A DNA stretch of 64,000 bases, from contig CAXAMN010021584.1 of NCBI GenBank assembly GCA_963970005.1, positions 1,478,821 through 1,542,820 on the forward strand, read 5' to 3'. How positions within the stretch are numbered: the first letter of the stretch is position 1; every line of letters begins with the position of its first letter. Below the pieces are notes generated by a model. That model made no database searches. It was not told where the DNA came from and saw only the letters and a list, made by a program, of their open reading frames with translations. Made by a program: the position numbers and the translations under genes. The stretch is from Durusdinium trenchii. Its lineage: Eukaryota; Sar; Dinophyceae; Suessiales; Symbiodiniaceae. Shown in pieces: positions 32,019 through 43,910 of this stretch.

Positions 32019-33826
32019 TCACTTGTCCTCCAAAAGTTTGCATGCTTTCTCCCAAGCAGCATCTTCGCCGCATGTCTTCCACGCGACCTTTTTGTCACAT
32101 TTGTCTTTTTCAGACATAAAGACTCTGAAACATGTCGCTTTTTCATTCCGGTGAATCTTGCCTCCCTTGTAGAAGACTGTGGGATCGCCCGTCTCCATCT
32201 TCGCCGGCCGGGACGCCATCGACTTTTCATGCCCGGCTACTTCATGCGCCTCTGCAGGAGCGACTCTTTTCGGCTGCTTCGGCTTCTGGACCCGTCCAGT
32301 TGCCCCAGCTCCAGGAGCGACTCCTTTGGGCAGCTTCGGCTTCTGGACCCCTCCAGTTGCCTCAGCTGCAGGAGCGACTCCTTTCGCAAGCTTCGACTTC
32401 TTTCTGGCGCCCGCAGCGCCAGGAAGCTTCGCAGCTGCGGCTGGACGCTTCATCTTGGCAGCCCTGTACGCTGCAGCATCGGCTTCTGCAGCGTCTTCTT
32501 CATCTTCTTCATCTTCTTCAACGTCTATTGTCGGTAGCCGCATGCCTGCCGTCTGTGCGGTGGCTGCAGGCGACGCGGCAGGCGATTGCGCCGGAGCCGC
32601 TGTTGCCGAAGGCGATGCTGCCGGAGGTGATGGTGCCGGAGGCGATCCTCGAGGCGATGCTGCCGGAGCCGATGTCGGAGTGTCGTGTTCTTCTGCATCT
32701 TGCAACATGAGCGGCCTCCTCCCTCTCGGCTTTGTCATGGTCAGATTGCAGCCAGCATTATCTGTGTTCTTATTCAGTACACCTTGGAACATCTCAGCCA
32801 TCATGCGCGTCGCACGTTCCATTGAAGACACACCTGTCGTGACTGCAGGGTGTTCAACCTCTGCCCTTTCGTTCTGCACATGCTTGTCGCTGCTCCTCAG
32901 TGAAATGGTGTACTCGGGCGTCATGTGCTTAGCCTCCAGCATGACACCTGCCGATGGTTCCTTTTCGTACACTATCTTCCATTGTTCCGGCAGAGAGTCT
33001 GGTCGCTCAGGAAACTCACGCACGAGCTGCTCGCCTGGAACCTTCGCGCTGTTTCGGACCTGTGACTTCAAGAATCTTTTGAAGCGATCAAGCAATGCCA
33101 GCTGCTCTGTCCGCTTCCTTGGCAACTGCAAACCCAGGGCTACTCCAGCCCTGAACACTTCCCTGATCGTGGGTTCCGTTGGAAGATGCAGGCCAATAGA
33201 TACCTTGGCGCAAATCACAAAACGACTATGAACATCTATGCCCAGGAATACAAATTGATATGACCTATAATTCGCTCAAGTACCCTGACAGGAACTGGGA
33301 TAGGTTTATATAAACGTCAAACACTACAAAAACTATTTTGATGTTGTTATATGGTGCGCATCAGTGCATACATGATACACACACATGCAGTACAAACATT
33401 TGGAAGGAAGTGCAATCTGGGAACACATCTGATGACCAATACATCGACCTTTGAGCTGGCCGGAACGTCAGAGCTCTTCAACTTCAGCACATCTTCTGTT
33501 GTGAGAAACGGCGCAAAGTGCTTGCAGGTCTGAGGCGGTCTGCTTCGGCGCAAACCTGGCTGTGTGGGTTCTTCAATGGCAAGTGCGCTCACCGCGTCCT
33601 GGAACGACGCCACCTGCTCCGGTGTCCACACCGCAGACGAGCATAACAATTCACTGACCTCTGCGAGGCCGCTCCATGTCAGGCCACTTTCGGAAATGCT
33701 CCTACACAGCTGCTTCGCCTGGGCAGCCCTCATCTCGTTGAACCGGGGCTTGCCCTGCTGGGAATGGAGGAACTTCTGAATCTCCTCTATGTTTTTCTTC
33801 AACCTCCTGATGCTGACAACTGACAA
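32019..33826 (-). CDS. hypothetical transposon protein with 19-residue repeats, two exons
   Basis: Exon 1 is about 33826-33426 (MSVVSIRRLKKNIEEIQKFL...SSKVDVLVIR) and exon 2 about 33205-32019 (VSIGLHLPTEPTIREVF...). The protein begins helical, then has a long Ala/Pro-rich linker, an acidic run (DVEEDEEDEEDAAEAD) and lysine-rich segments. Three tandem repeats of 19 residues follow, with cores KGVAPAAEATGG, KGVAPGAGATGR and KRVAPAEAHEV. The C-terminal 50 residues are charged (FYKGGKIHRNEKATCFRVFM). The repeats are encoded by 57-bp units whose GGAGTCGCTCC core is the same palindrome as the dispersed repeats of this element. It lies next to the transposase on the same strand; a DNA-binding accessory role is conceivable but not shown. 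Confidence 0.5.
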
Positions 33827-35053
33827 CCATCAAATGTATACGAGTGTAACCGTGAATACCGGCTATATATGGTTATACATATGTATCCGTTGCCAACATC
33901 AGATTTAATGACCATGAAGACAAAATAAGAACCACCCTCAAACAAGAAACGCATTGTACCATTTGCAACGCAAGACTCTCTGCTGGGGTGGCCATGCTGG
34001 ATTGAACGCGCGCACATGGGCAGGGCACAACCAGTCCACTATATACTGAGCCCCGACACACATGACCTAATGTGCACAGGCGTGTCAACCAATTTACAAT
34101 TTGTGAAACATGTGCCAACAGAGTGCTGTGCCTATAGGTGGAGCATTATTGATCGTTCCAATGGGGTCTTACAACTATAAACACATAAACAACCACACCT
34201 GTTCAACCCTACGTCAATGAGTTGCGCGACCGAATATACTTGGGCCACGCTATATAGTGAGGGTCTGTGCTCACACATCGTGCTTCTTCGACTGGTAGGT
34301 GACATCAAGCTTCACAAAGATGCACTTGCATTAGTGTTGTGTGTCACCAATGACAACGTCGAGGCAAGTCATGACTGGCATCACCACACGCAAGGCGCGT
34401 CTGGGGCATGTACCAGCTTCGATGATGATGAACCAACCTGTGGGCAGGGCGGCAGAGGATTTGTTCGGTGACATGAACGCGTGAGCACAGGCGGTACAAC
34501 AGGTTCACAAAACAAAAACACCTGTTCCACCACAGCGGATGAACTTGCACTCATATGTACCATGCATGGACACGCAAGCCTCGCGTTTTCTGGGTCTCAG
34601 TCGCTCAGCTGCGAAAAGCTGTACGGCAGTGCAGGGTTGCCATGCGCACCTCCTGTTCGGCTGTCGGCCAACTGAGAACAGCTGGGACTGCCGCATATAT
34701 GGGTGCCTGGCCAGGAGCAACTCCGTGCGGCTGTCACCCAACTGAGAACAGCTGGGACTGCCGCAGGGTTGCCGGGAGTGACTCCTGCAGGCTCATGTGA
34801 AACGCCTGGGCTTTGTGAAACTGATTCACCAAGCCAGTCACTGTCCCTGCACATTGGAGTGGTTGTGAAAAGGAGGTAGCCCATCATTATATTGATGGCC
34901 ACGATTATACCTGCAGCCTGCCATCTTCTAAGTGAGGGTGTAAAGTGATATGAGAATGCGCACATTTGCATAAATGAGTGTGTGAGAGGGTTGATGCTGA
35001 GGGTTGAGTGTTGAGTTCATAGTTGCACATGTCCACCATGGCTGGCTGCAGAT
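33827..35053. other. non-coding stretch in the transposon
   Basis: No convincing gene. Around 34663-34765 there is a 65-70 base tandem duplication containing CAACTGAGAACAGCTGGGAC twice, with two GGAGYRACTCC palindromes (34709 and 34772). Confidence 0.45.
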
Positions 35054-37031
35054 CTACTTTTTGTTCTGCGCAACGTCCTTCAAGGCACGCGCCATGTCTT
35101 TCACAGCGGTGATAGTCTCCCGCCGCTCCTCATTCGTCAGCCTGCTTCCCCTGGCTACCTCAGAGCGGTGAAGAACGTCAATGCAATCGGGGACCACAAA
35201 ACACACACATGGAGTGATGTGCTGCATGAATTGCGTGCGCACAAGCAAACATTGAGCTAAGGGACGTCATCCTCAACGCTGCGCAGGTTCTTCTGAGCGT
35301 CCTGAACAACTCAGGCCATTCAATCAACCACACTGCGCACTGAAACAAGACAACGTGAGCTCCTAGTCTAGGAGCATGCGCACCGAGAGGCCTTCATAGA
35401 GGTCAAACGTTCCACTGATCGAGCGCGGTAGGCCGGGACGTCAGCTTCTGGGATCAGCTTTCTGTCAATCAATACCAAGCCATTACCCAGCCAGCACTCC
35501 TGAGCTTGAGCGATCAATTGGGCGATCAATTGGGCACATAGGTGAGTCTGTACATGATAGACCTGAAGCAATGTATGTATGTGTCTGCAACATTCCACAC
35601 TATTGCAGAAGCATGTTTTGCCTCCTATGCCAGGTGTCCATCTTGCCATGATGCCACATCACCACACCCTCAGGAGCATCCTCCACCTCCACCTCTTCAT
35701 CCTCCAGCATGGCCTGCACAAGACATGGCTTCACATGCAGGACCACCGACGTGACATCGCAAGTGGCCTCTGCTTGCAGTTCCATGCTCCTGTACGCCAA
35801 GTCCTGCAGAAAGGCCGGCGTCAAGGCCGCCCCTGTGGGAGGCGTGGCATCCTGCGTGCAAGCAACAACGCCATAGTGCAACCTGAAGTGGTTCACTGCC
35901 CAAACTCTGCACGAAGCCGTCCCACCTTGCCGTGGACCGTGTAAAAGGCGTCCAACCATTGATATCCTTGAGGCCTAGGGGGGGCCCTCACACTGAGCGT
36001 GGTAGTGCTTGCCTGAACAATGACACCAACACCATATGTTCAATCACATTCACAAACAAAGCACTCACATCACTCACACACATATTCATTCCTCACCTCT
36101 CTAGAAGCCTACAAAATAGTGTTCGCGCGTATAGGCAAACTGCCGCCTGAGGTGACTGTACACTGCATGTTGCACAGCTCGATGCAAGCTCAGAATGTGG
36201 AGCTGATGCATGTTGCACCTGTCAGGCCACTGGGTGACAGGTTGCAATGCGTGTGCGACACTCCTTTGCAATAAAGTTGGTTGGCCTGCTGTGATGTGTC
36301 AGTCAGCATCTTGCGCTTCTTGCCAGGCATAGGCTTCGCTTTGATCTGACCAATTACGTGCTTGCCAAATGCAATGTCCACATATAGCCAATGTCACGCG
36401 AGGAAGCTTAACCAAACAAGTTTCCATGATTGATAAAGTGTCGGTGAACTATGTTGCCAAGACTCATTCAAAGCACGAGCAGACTTCCATGGGGGTGGCT
36501 CACGAGGCTCCGGTGGTTTAGCACGCTGCGGTGCTCTAGCAGGCTCCGGTACAGGCGGTGGCGGCAGTGGTCTCTTGAAGTCTGACACGCGCGGCCATTC
36601 AGCCCCCTGCATCTCATGCACAGGTACCACACACATGATGTGGTCCAACTGAACACAAATGTTTTATGATCTCAATGCGAGCCTCGGTTCGATATCCATC
36701 CTTAGATCAATTGGCGTCACATGAAACAAGTACGTTCACTATTCGTTACAACACGTTCACTCTTCACATGAACACAGCATCACAGGCTGACATGCACCGC
36801 AAGAGTCTGGCACGCCCGGTGGCACAGGCGGAAACACATGTGGAAATTGACTTTGATCAATGCCCTGCACCTGAGCACATAAGCAAACCAACGTGTGAAC
36901 CCGAGCACATCAACCTCACTCCACTCCAGCCAACCCACTCGCGCCTTATGTCCTGACTCGTCCCACTCACCCCAATTGTCATAAAGCTCATGGTCGTCAG
37001 CGCTCCATGCTGGGTTCGGCTCGTCACACAT
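35054..37031 (-). CDS. possible multi-exon hypothetical gene
   Basis: A chain of minus-strand coding blocks suggests one gene with several introns. They are about 37031-36920 (MCDEPNPAWSADDHELYDNW...), 36648-36400 (proline-rich, PLPPPPVPEPARAPQRAKP), 36381-36250 (basic, KAKPMPGKKRKMLTDTSQQ), 35959-35620 (ending acidic, LEDEEVEVEDAPEGVV), 35560-35368 and 35225-35054 (RLTNEERRETITAVKDMARA). Each is too short to be sure of alone, but they follow one another on the strand used by all other genes of the element. No family is recognised. The exon chain is inference. Confidence 0.3.
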
Positions 37032-38117
37032 GGCATATATAGAGAATATAGTGACTACCCGGGTTTGAATACATGGTCCGTAGGACTACAATGTGTGTGT
37101 ACTACTGGTTTTGAATACATAGGACTACAATGTGCACAATGATGAACGTGTATGCGCAAGTGATGCCGCATATGTTCACTATACATGTTCAGTGCAGCCA
37201 CAAGCGCCAATGTGAGCCATCCAGCTGAGGAGGGACACAACAGCCATTGGCACAAACCTCACACGAGGTCATGGTTTCAGTTCATGGTTTCAGTGGAGGC
37301 GCGCCTCAAGGGTCCACCTTCCAAGGCAGTGGGCTGGCTGGGCCTGTGAGCTCGCCAGCAGCAGAGGTGAAGACTGCATTTGACTATAGGCCGACATGAC
37401 TGTCAAAAAACATAACATTTATAGGTTTATGAAACAAACCCATTGCAAACGCATACAGTACTTCAAGTACTTCAATGTGAGATGGTCTGCAAGCGCCGAC
37501 AGGAGTCACTCCTGGCATGAGACATGAGCCGATATAGGAGTCACTCCTGGCAACCCTCACTGTAAGTTGCATTGGAGGTCTATTGGGTTGGTCGTTCAAC
37601 GTTCACACATATATCATACCAAACAGTTCGCAGTTCTGGCGCACAGCCCGTTGACAATCCATTCCGCCTGACCTCCGCGCCAAGCAAGAACGTATTATAC
37701 CTTCAACAATCGAGCGGCGAGACAACATTCGAAAGTGTACGCTAACAACATTCTCCAACAAAAACCATGTCAAAACAACATTCGACAGGTCAATGTGATT
37801 ACCAGCAATCCATAGCACATGAACTCTGCGCCGAACAAGAACATACAATACCTTCAACAAACGAGCGGTGAGCAGTGGTATAGAATGTATGACAGGTTCA
37901 AAGACTCAACCTAAAAAGAATGCAACCTGTGCCGCGACTCATGGCAATCACAACAATAGTTAATGAAACCATGACAACATTTAATTGCAAAGCAACTCTT
38001 CAATCCAGTCACGCCTTCTCAGAGAAGTATAGCCAATCATTGCAAAACGAGCCTCGCGTACAAAGGAACCAATCTCAATCAGTGAAGCCAAACTCAAAAC
38101 TAAATATTTTCACTTTT

Positions 38118-38290
38118 GTGGATCCACAAAAAAACAATCACAAAATTGTGGATCCACAAAAATAAAAATTCAGAATTGTGGATCCACAAAACAAAGTTGA
38201 AGGCTTACAGTTTAAAATGTGGATCCACAAAAAGTGACATTGACTTTTTGTGGGTCCACAAAAAAACATATTGAATTTTTGTGGATCCAC
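38118..38290. repeat. array of six GTGGATCCAC palindromes
   Basis: Copies at 38118, 38148, 38178, 38219, 38250 (GTGGGTCCAC) and 38281, spaced 30, 30, 41, 31 and 31 bases. Most are flanked by T on the left and A on the right, extending the palindrome to about TTTTGTGGATCCACAAAA. Confidence 0.9.
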
Positions 38291-38749
38291 AAAAACTCAA
38301 AACAAGATTGCCTCTGGGAAACATATCACATGATCAGCTAATAGGGGGAAACGCTGCCCATTTTTTTTTTAACCTTTGACATTACCAATGCATTTAAATT
38401 GATTTGCTAACATTCACTGAACTTTTCAGTTGAAAAAATACAGTACCATTGCATCAATTTTCATTTAGACTTGTTTCAGCTATTGCCAACCAATGAGTTT
38501 TTGCTGCAACACAACTCAAATAGATAGCACTCAGAACCTAGATTTTCAGCTTTCCCATTCAACATAGTCGTAATCATAGTCGTCTCACACGTCTCAAGTC
38601 TATAAACCACTCGGCTAGGTTGCGCCTCAAGCTCTTCCAAGGTATGGCCTGCAGCACACAATGTCTTCAAAGGAACTGGATGTACACAATGAAACATGGT
38701 CACCAACCTTTAACAAGATATCCTCCTATACCCTGTGCAAATCGAACCA

Positions 38750-39150
38750 ATACACATTGTTTTTGTTGGGTGCTCTCCTGCAGTTCCTCATGCCAGCCCT
38801 CATACTCTCCGTGCCAGGAGCATTACAAAATATACATGTTTCTTCTAATTTGCCAGGTTGAAACAAAACACAATACAGTTGTGATGCATGTGGTCTCGAA
38901 TCTAGGTTCATGTTGTCTCGAGCTGGCACTACCCTGCAGTCAGCTCCAAAGATTCCAAAGTGCGTGGCTGGAGGCCACGGATTTCGCACGGAGGGGCGCA
39001 TGGGACTAAAACCACCAAAGTTTCATTCCTTTCAGGTACCGGGAGCAACTCCCGCAGATAGCGTCGAGGAATGAAACGGAAAAACCAAATAAACGTAAAC
39101 ATGTCTGAACATGTCTGAGCTGTATGATGCGTCCCCTGTACGGCGTCCCC
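38750..39150. repeat. dispersed repeat, SINE-sized, copy A
   Basis: Shares most of 400 bases with 44915-45330. Landmarks are TGCTCTCCTGCAGT, CCAGGAGCATTAC, GGTTGAAAC, ATGCATGTGGTCTCGA, GTGCGTGGCTGG, the fold-back at 39020-39077, and CATGTCTGAACATGTCTGAG. Its last 180 bases recur at 28650-28840. Confidence 0.75.
39020..39077. repeat. fold-back repeat, copy 3
   Basis: GTTTCATTCCT ... CGGGAGCAACTCCCG ... AGGAATGAAAC, nearly identical to the copies at 28710 and 45196. Confidence 0.8.
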
Positions 39151-39301
39151 TCCGTGCCAAGGACATAAAGATCCGGTTTTGAGTGATCTGCCATAAACAT
39201 CTGGTTTCTCACACATCTCAAGTCTATAGGTTGATGAAATGAGTTGCATCAACACAATTATTGAAACATGTTACAGTAGTAACACCAAGTCAACCGAATC
39301 T

Positions 39302-40504
39302 TCACATCTTGGAAACGCGCATCTTATCCTGCTCCTTTCGGACCTCAATCAGCAGGTTCTGCCAATATTTCTTCTGGTTCTTGCCCAGGATGCCCGGGTT
39401 CACGATGGTCAGATCAATGGTCGAAGCCGCCAGGTACACAATGTGGGCCACTGATCCATAGTCCAGGATAGGGACGTCGCGGGTGACCTGAAAGCCGGGA
39501 AACTGCCTGCCCGGGCCCGGAATGCTCAGCTCCTCATGCTGGCAGATCATCTTTGAGTGGGGGTACTTCGTTGGGGCTTTGGCAGTGAAGTACTGCACCG
39601 GCAAGTAGGCCCGCATCCGGTCAGTGGCTATGTCGGCCACAGCACAAATGGCTGAGATGACATCTTCATCTGTGAAGTTCTCCTTTGACATGTCCAGCTT
39701 CGTGAAGATCTGTGCCATCTGCAAAATCTTGATCTCATTCTCCAGCCGGGGCATGATCTGGCCGACCCTGAATACCATGGGGTCGTGCTGATTATCCAGC
39801 TTCAGGATCAGGTACTGCGGACTGGAGCCATTCAAGTACCGCTCCCCGCACTGGCCACAGGCCCAGAACTCCCTCTCATTGGGGTTGCGCATCAAGAACC
39901 ACGACCCTGACCGCAAGGGCAGAAGCCCACAGGTGCCGCAGCCGTACAGCAGCTGGATGTCGCACACCCAGGTCTTCTGGGACGACAGCTGGGTGACCCA
40001 GTCCGACCCGCGTTTGATGCGGGTGTCGCGCAATCCCTCCATGGTGACCAGCACCTGTTGGCTGACAGTCTTGTCGAAAGAGTGCTCCACCTTCTGAAGA
40101 GATTGGCGCACTGTGAAATCATCTGCCTTGGACCTCAGGCAGCGCAATGAGAGCTTCTTGAACTTGCAGCTGGGGCCATCTCTTGTTGGGTGCTCGTAGT
40201 TCTCGTTCGCGGCCCTCCCAGCACACTTGTAGCATACAAATTGGCAAGGTTGCGTATCCGCCAGGTCTGACACGTTCTCCATGTGGGGCATTGCCGTCTT
40301 GAAATCAGGGTCCACAAGGGTTGCAATCCTTGACCCCTGGATATAGCAGTAGTGCGAGATGTTCGGGTTCGAGTAGCCGCACAAGGGGCACCTTTTGTCT
40401 GGCACGTCGGGACCGCTCTTGCCACCCGCAAAGGTGGGCAGCTCAGGGTCAGGCTCAGCCTCCGCCTGCACCATCAAAACGTCGCACGAGGAAGCGTCCG
40501 CCAT
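39302..40504 (-). CDS. zinc-ribbon-type protein, 400 aa
   Basis: 400 residues from the ATG at 40504 (MADASSCDVLMVQ). Upstream the frame stays open, but that part is made of GGAGYRACTCC repeats, so I prefer this start. Four cysteine pairs suggest metal-binding knuckles: CPLCG near residue 42, CYKC near 86, CGTCG near 180 and CGQCG near 208. The C-terminal half is helical and lacks cysteines. I do not recognise the family. Cysteine-ribbon proteins often bind nucleic acid. All other genes of the element point the same way. A second, gap-broken version lies at 41573-42348. Confidence 0.6.
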   Translation of the reverse strand: MADASSCDVLMVQAEAEPDPELPTFAGGKSGPDVPDKRCPLCGYSNPNISHYCYIQGSRIATLVDPDFKTAMPHMENVSDLADTQPCQFVCYKCAGRAANENYEHPTRDGPSCKFKKLSLRCLRSKADDFTVRQSLQKVEHSFDKTVSQQVLVTMEGLRDTRIKRGSDWVTQLSSQKTWVCDIQLLYGCGTCGLLPLRSGSWFLMRNPNEREFWACGQCGERYLNGSSPQYLILKLDNQHDPMVFRVGQIMPRLENEIKILQMAQIFTKLDMSKENFTDEDVISAICAVADIATDRMRAYLPVQYFTAKAPTKYPHSKMICQHEELSIPGPGRQFPGFQVTRDVPILDYGSVAHIVYLAASTIDLTIVNPGILGKNQKKYWQNLLIEVRKEQDKMRVSKM

Positions 40505-41172
40505 GGCTCCAGCCGGCACAAGGCAATCAGCCAAGTACCAGAAGCGACTCCTGACGGTACAAGGCAAGCAGCCAAGTACCAGGAGCAACTCCTAACGGTA
40601 CAAGGCAAGCAGCCAAGTACCAGGAGCAAGTCTGTGCCGGCACAGGCACAAACAAAGGGGACCAGGAGCAGCTCAACCGGCAACAGGCAAAGCCAGTGCC
40701 CAGGAGCAAAACAACGTCCGGGCTGTGGAGCCCAGGCTGCGGAAAAGAGTTGCAAACATTGTGGAAGCCACGCTGTCGGACATGTCTGAACACAATGGCA
40801 TTCGACAAACGATAAATGAGACAACACATGGACACAATCAATTACCCACGAACTGCGCAACGCGATCAATTCAAAGCACATCAAGGTGGCTCCAAACACA
40901 TCAAGTCGACTCCAAACACATTCCCGCCTGATCTGTGTAAGCCAGCGGCCGTTGTGGCAATAGGGCCTCACACGCACAAACTGTCATATAGTCCAAAATG
41001 AAGTACACAAAATGTGGCTCCACAAAGCAATGTCTTTATCTTTCAGATTCCTGATCTTATCCAAGTGTGATGTCTGGTTCCATACGTTGATAGTCATCTA
41101 ACTCCGCTGTCAATCAAACTATGACGCTCCAAACATGCTCTATAAGTATCAGCATTATATAGCAAAACGCTC
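40505..41172. other. upstream region with GGAGYRACTCC repeats, to contig end
   Basis: About 30-45 base units containing CAAGGCAAGCAGCCAAGTACCAGGAGC and GACTCC or AACTCC repeat at about 40510-40690. No gene follows up to the assembly gap. Confidence 0.6.
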
Positions 41173-41572
41173 NNNNNNNNNNNNNNNNNNNNNNNNNNNN
41201 NNNNNNNNNNNNNNNNNNNNNNNNNNNNNNNNNNNNNNNNNNNNNNNNNNNNNNNNNNNNNNNNNNNNNNNNNNNNNNNNNNNNNNNNNNNNNNNNNNNN
41301 NNNNNNNNNNNNNNNNNNNNNNNNNNNNNNNNNNNNNNNNNNNNNNNNNNNNNNNNNNNNNNNNNNNNNNNNNNNNNNNNNNNNNNNNNNNNNNNNNNNN
41401 NNNNNNNNNNNNNNNNNNNNNNNNNNNNNNNNNNNNNNNNNNNNNNNNNNNNNNNNNNNNNNNNNNNNNNNNNNNNNNNNNNNNNNNNNNNNNNNNNNNN
41501 NNNNNNNNNNNNNNNNNNNNNNNNNNNNNNNNNNNNNNNNNNNNNNNNNNNNNNNNNNNNNNNNNNNNNNNN
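41173..41572. other. assembly gap, 400 N
   Basis: A run of exactly 400 N, likely a scaffolding gap of nominal size. Confidence 0.98.
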
Positions 41573-42348
41573 TTGATCTCATTCTCCAGCCGGGGCATGA
41601 TCTGGCCGACCCTGAATACCATGGGGTCGTGCTGATTATCCAGCTTCAGGATCAGGTACTGCGGACTGGAGCCATTCAAGTACCGCTCCCCGCACTGGCC
41701 ACAGGCCCAGAACTCCCTCTCATTGGGGTTGCGCATCAAGAACCACGACCCTGACCGCAAGGGCAGAAGCCCACAGGTGCCGCAGCCGTACAGCAGCTGG
41801 ATGTCGCACACCCAGGTCTTCTGGGACGACAGCTGGGTGACCCAGTCCGACCCGCGTTTGATGCGGGTGTCGCGCAATCCCTCCATGGTGACCAGCACCT
41901 GTTGGCTGACAGTCTTGTCGAAAGAGTGCTCCACCTTCTGAAGAGATTGGCGCACTGTGAAATCATCTGCCTTGGACCTCAGGCAGCGCAATGAGAGCTT
42001 CTTGAACTTGCAGCTGGGGCCATCTCTTGTTGGGTGCTCGTAGTTCTCGTTCGCGGCCCTCCCAGCACACTTGTAGCATACAAATTGGCAAGGTTGCGTA
42101 TCCGCCAGGTCTGACACGTTCTCCATGTGGGGCATTGCCGTCTTGAAATCAGGGTCCACAAGGGTTGCAATCCTTGACCCCTGGATATAGCAGTAGTGCG
42201 AGATGTTCGGGTTCGAGTAGCCGCACAAGGGGCACCTTTTGTCTGGCACGTCGGGACCGCTCTTGCCACCCGCAAAGGTGGGCAGCTCAGGGTCAGGCTC
42301 AGCCTCCGCCTGCACCATCAAAACGTCGCACGAGGAAGCGTCCGCCAT
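41573..42348 (-). pseudogene. partial duplicate of the zinc-ribbon gene, cut by the gap
   Basis: Repeats 39729-40504 without any difference I noticed, at a constant offset of 1844 bases, and is cut at its 3' end by the N run. The upstream region is repeated as well, to 43104, with 88 extra bases made of two more GGAGYRACTCC units and two single-base changes. It is probably the overlapping end of a second contig (allele) rather than a real gene copy. Confidence 0.7.
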
Positions 42349-43314
42349 GGCTCCAGCCGGCACAAGGCAATCAGCCAAGTACCAGAAGCGACTCCTGACG
42401 GTACAAGGCAAGCAGCCAAGTACCAGGAGCAACTCCTAACGGTACAAGGCAAGCAGCCAAGCACCGGTACCAGGAGCGACTCCGCGCGGTACAAGGCAAG
42501 CAGCCAAGTACCAGGAGCAACTCCTAACGGTACAAGGCAAGCAGCCAAGTACCAGGAGCAAGTCTGCGCCGGCACAGGCACAAACAAAGGGGACCAGGAG
42601 CAGCTCAACCGGCAACAGGCAAAGCCAGTGCCCAGGAGCAAAACAACGTCCGGGCTGTGGAGCCCAGGCTGCGGAAAAGAGTTGCAAACATTGTGGAAGC
42701 CACGCTGTCGGACATGTCTGAACACAATGGCATTCGACAAACGATAAATGAGACAACACATGGACACAATCAATTACCCACGAACTGCGCAACGCGATCA
42801 ATTCAAAGCACATCAAGGTGGCTCCAAACACATCAAGTCGACTCCACACACATTCCCGCCTGATCTGTGTAAGCCAGCGGCCGTTGTGGCAATAGGGCCT
42901 CACACGCACAAACTGTCATATAGTCCAAAATGAAGTACACAAAATGTGGCTCCACAAAGCAATGTCTTTATCTTTCAGATTCCTGATCTTATCCAAGTGT
43001 GATGTCTGGTTCCATACGTTGATAGTCATCTAACTCCGCTGTCAATCAAACTATGATGCTCCAAACATGCTCTATAAGTATCAGCATTATATAGCAAAAC
43101 GCTCGCAACGCGTCAGCTCAAACAGTGATTGTTTAGGAAAAGGTACATGTGAAGCAACATCACTCCTTTTTTGTCCACACGAGGAAGAGGCTACATTCGC
43201 CAGGAGCAACTCCTACAGACTGCATTCGCCAGGTACCGAACGGGGCCAGGAGCAAGCTCCAATCGGCACCAGGCTTTGCAAGCCAGGGGAACTCCTCTCC
43301 GGCCTATATAGGAG

Positions 43315-43650
43315 CTACTCCGGGACAAACGTTGCTGGGAACTGGGAGATTGGATCATCGACAGCCGTTGAAGATGTCCCTGTTTGCCCCAAGACCAAAG
43401 TTTCATCACTCCCACCCAACCGAATCCGGCGCCGTTTGGCAAAGGAGTCATGGGCTTCTGCGGACTCCATGGAGCGCTTGTCCGGCGGTGGGCCCATCCA
43501 TGGGTCCGGCATCTCCAAGATCTGCCACAGCGTGACCTCTAGGTCTTCAACTTGCTTCATCGCCACCTTCAAAAGGCAAATGGCTTCGGCCATAATAGCC
43601 ATCACCTTGACCTTCTGGTCATACGATATGGTTGAAGGTGCAAAGTCCAT
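43315..43650 (-). CDS. possible small hypothetical protein, 111 aa
   Basis: A frame of 111 codons starting MDFAPSTISYDQKVKVMAIM. The first 45 residues would form an amphipathic helix or coiled coil (EAICLLKVAMKQVEDLEVTL). A basic KRRRIRLG near residue 70 could be a nuclear signal. No family is known. It lies on the same strand as its neighbours. It may be one exon of a gene together with 44711-43911. Confidence 0.35.
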   Translation of the reverse strand: MDFAPSTISYDQKVKVMAIMAEAICLLKVAMKQVEDLEVTLWQILEMPDPWMGPPPDKRSMESAEAHDSFAKRRRIRLGGSDETLVLGQTGTSSTAVDDPISQFPATFVPE

Positions 43651-43910
43651 GGTGGGAAACCCGTGGAACTCACTGTGCCTACCCTACTCAACACGGCTTC
43701 GGTTGAAGGTTCCATGTCCATGGTGGGAAACACGTTTGTCCGAACAATTTGCGATGGCGTTGTAGTTACATACATCAACATGTTCCATCAAGCTTAGTGC
43801 ACAACATTCTCACACTCCAACAGGCTTTCTCAAAGTCAAACAGACTTAGCGCACACCAGTCTCACTCTCCAACACTGTTTCGTGCCATTGGCGCAGGGAG
43901 CAGCCTGTCA

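Larger units (their letters stand above)
37032..39301. other. non-coding stretch in the transposon
   Basis: No gene recognised. It holds two GGAGTCACTCC palindromes (37503 and 37546), a tandem pair of about 60-base segments (37665-37725 and 37810-37870: GCGCC-AAGAACRTA...ACCTTCAACAA-CGAGCGG), the GTGGATCCAC array (38118-38290), an AT-rich tract to 38500, and a dispersed repeat (about 38750-39150). Confidence 0.5.

Noticed and set aside
32132-33231. A 350-codon plus-strand frame opposite the repeat-bearing transposon gene
   Set aside because: It is the complement of a GC-rich coding region with biased codons; the minus-strand frame has charged and repeat structure and the right gene neighbours.
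35542-35944. Plus-strand histidine- and proline-rich frames
   Set aside because: They are antisense to a minus-strand block with more protein-like composition, and every other gene of the element is on the minus strand.
41155-42432. A second zinc-ribbon gene
   Set aside because: Its 3' part is N and the rest is near-identical to the first copy at a contig end; probably an assembly artefact.
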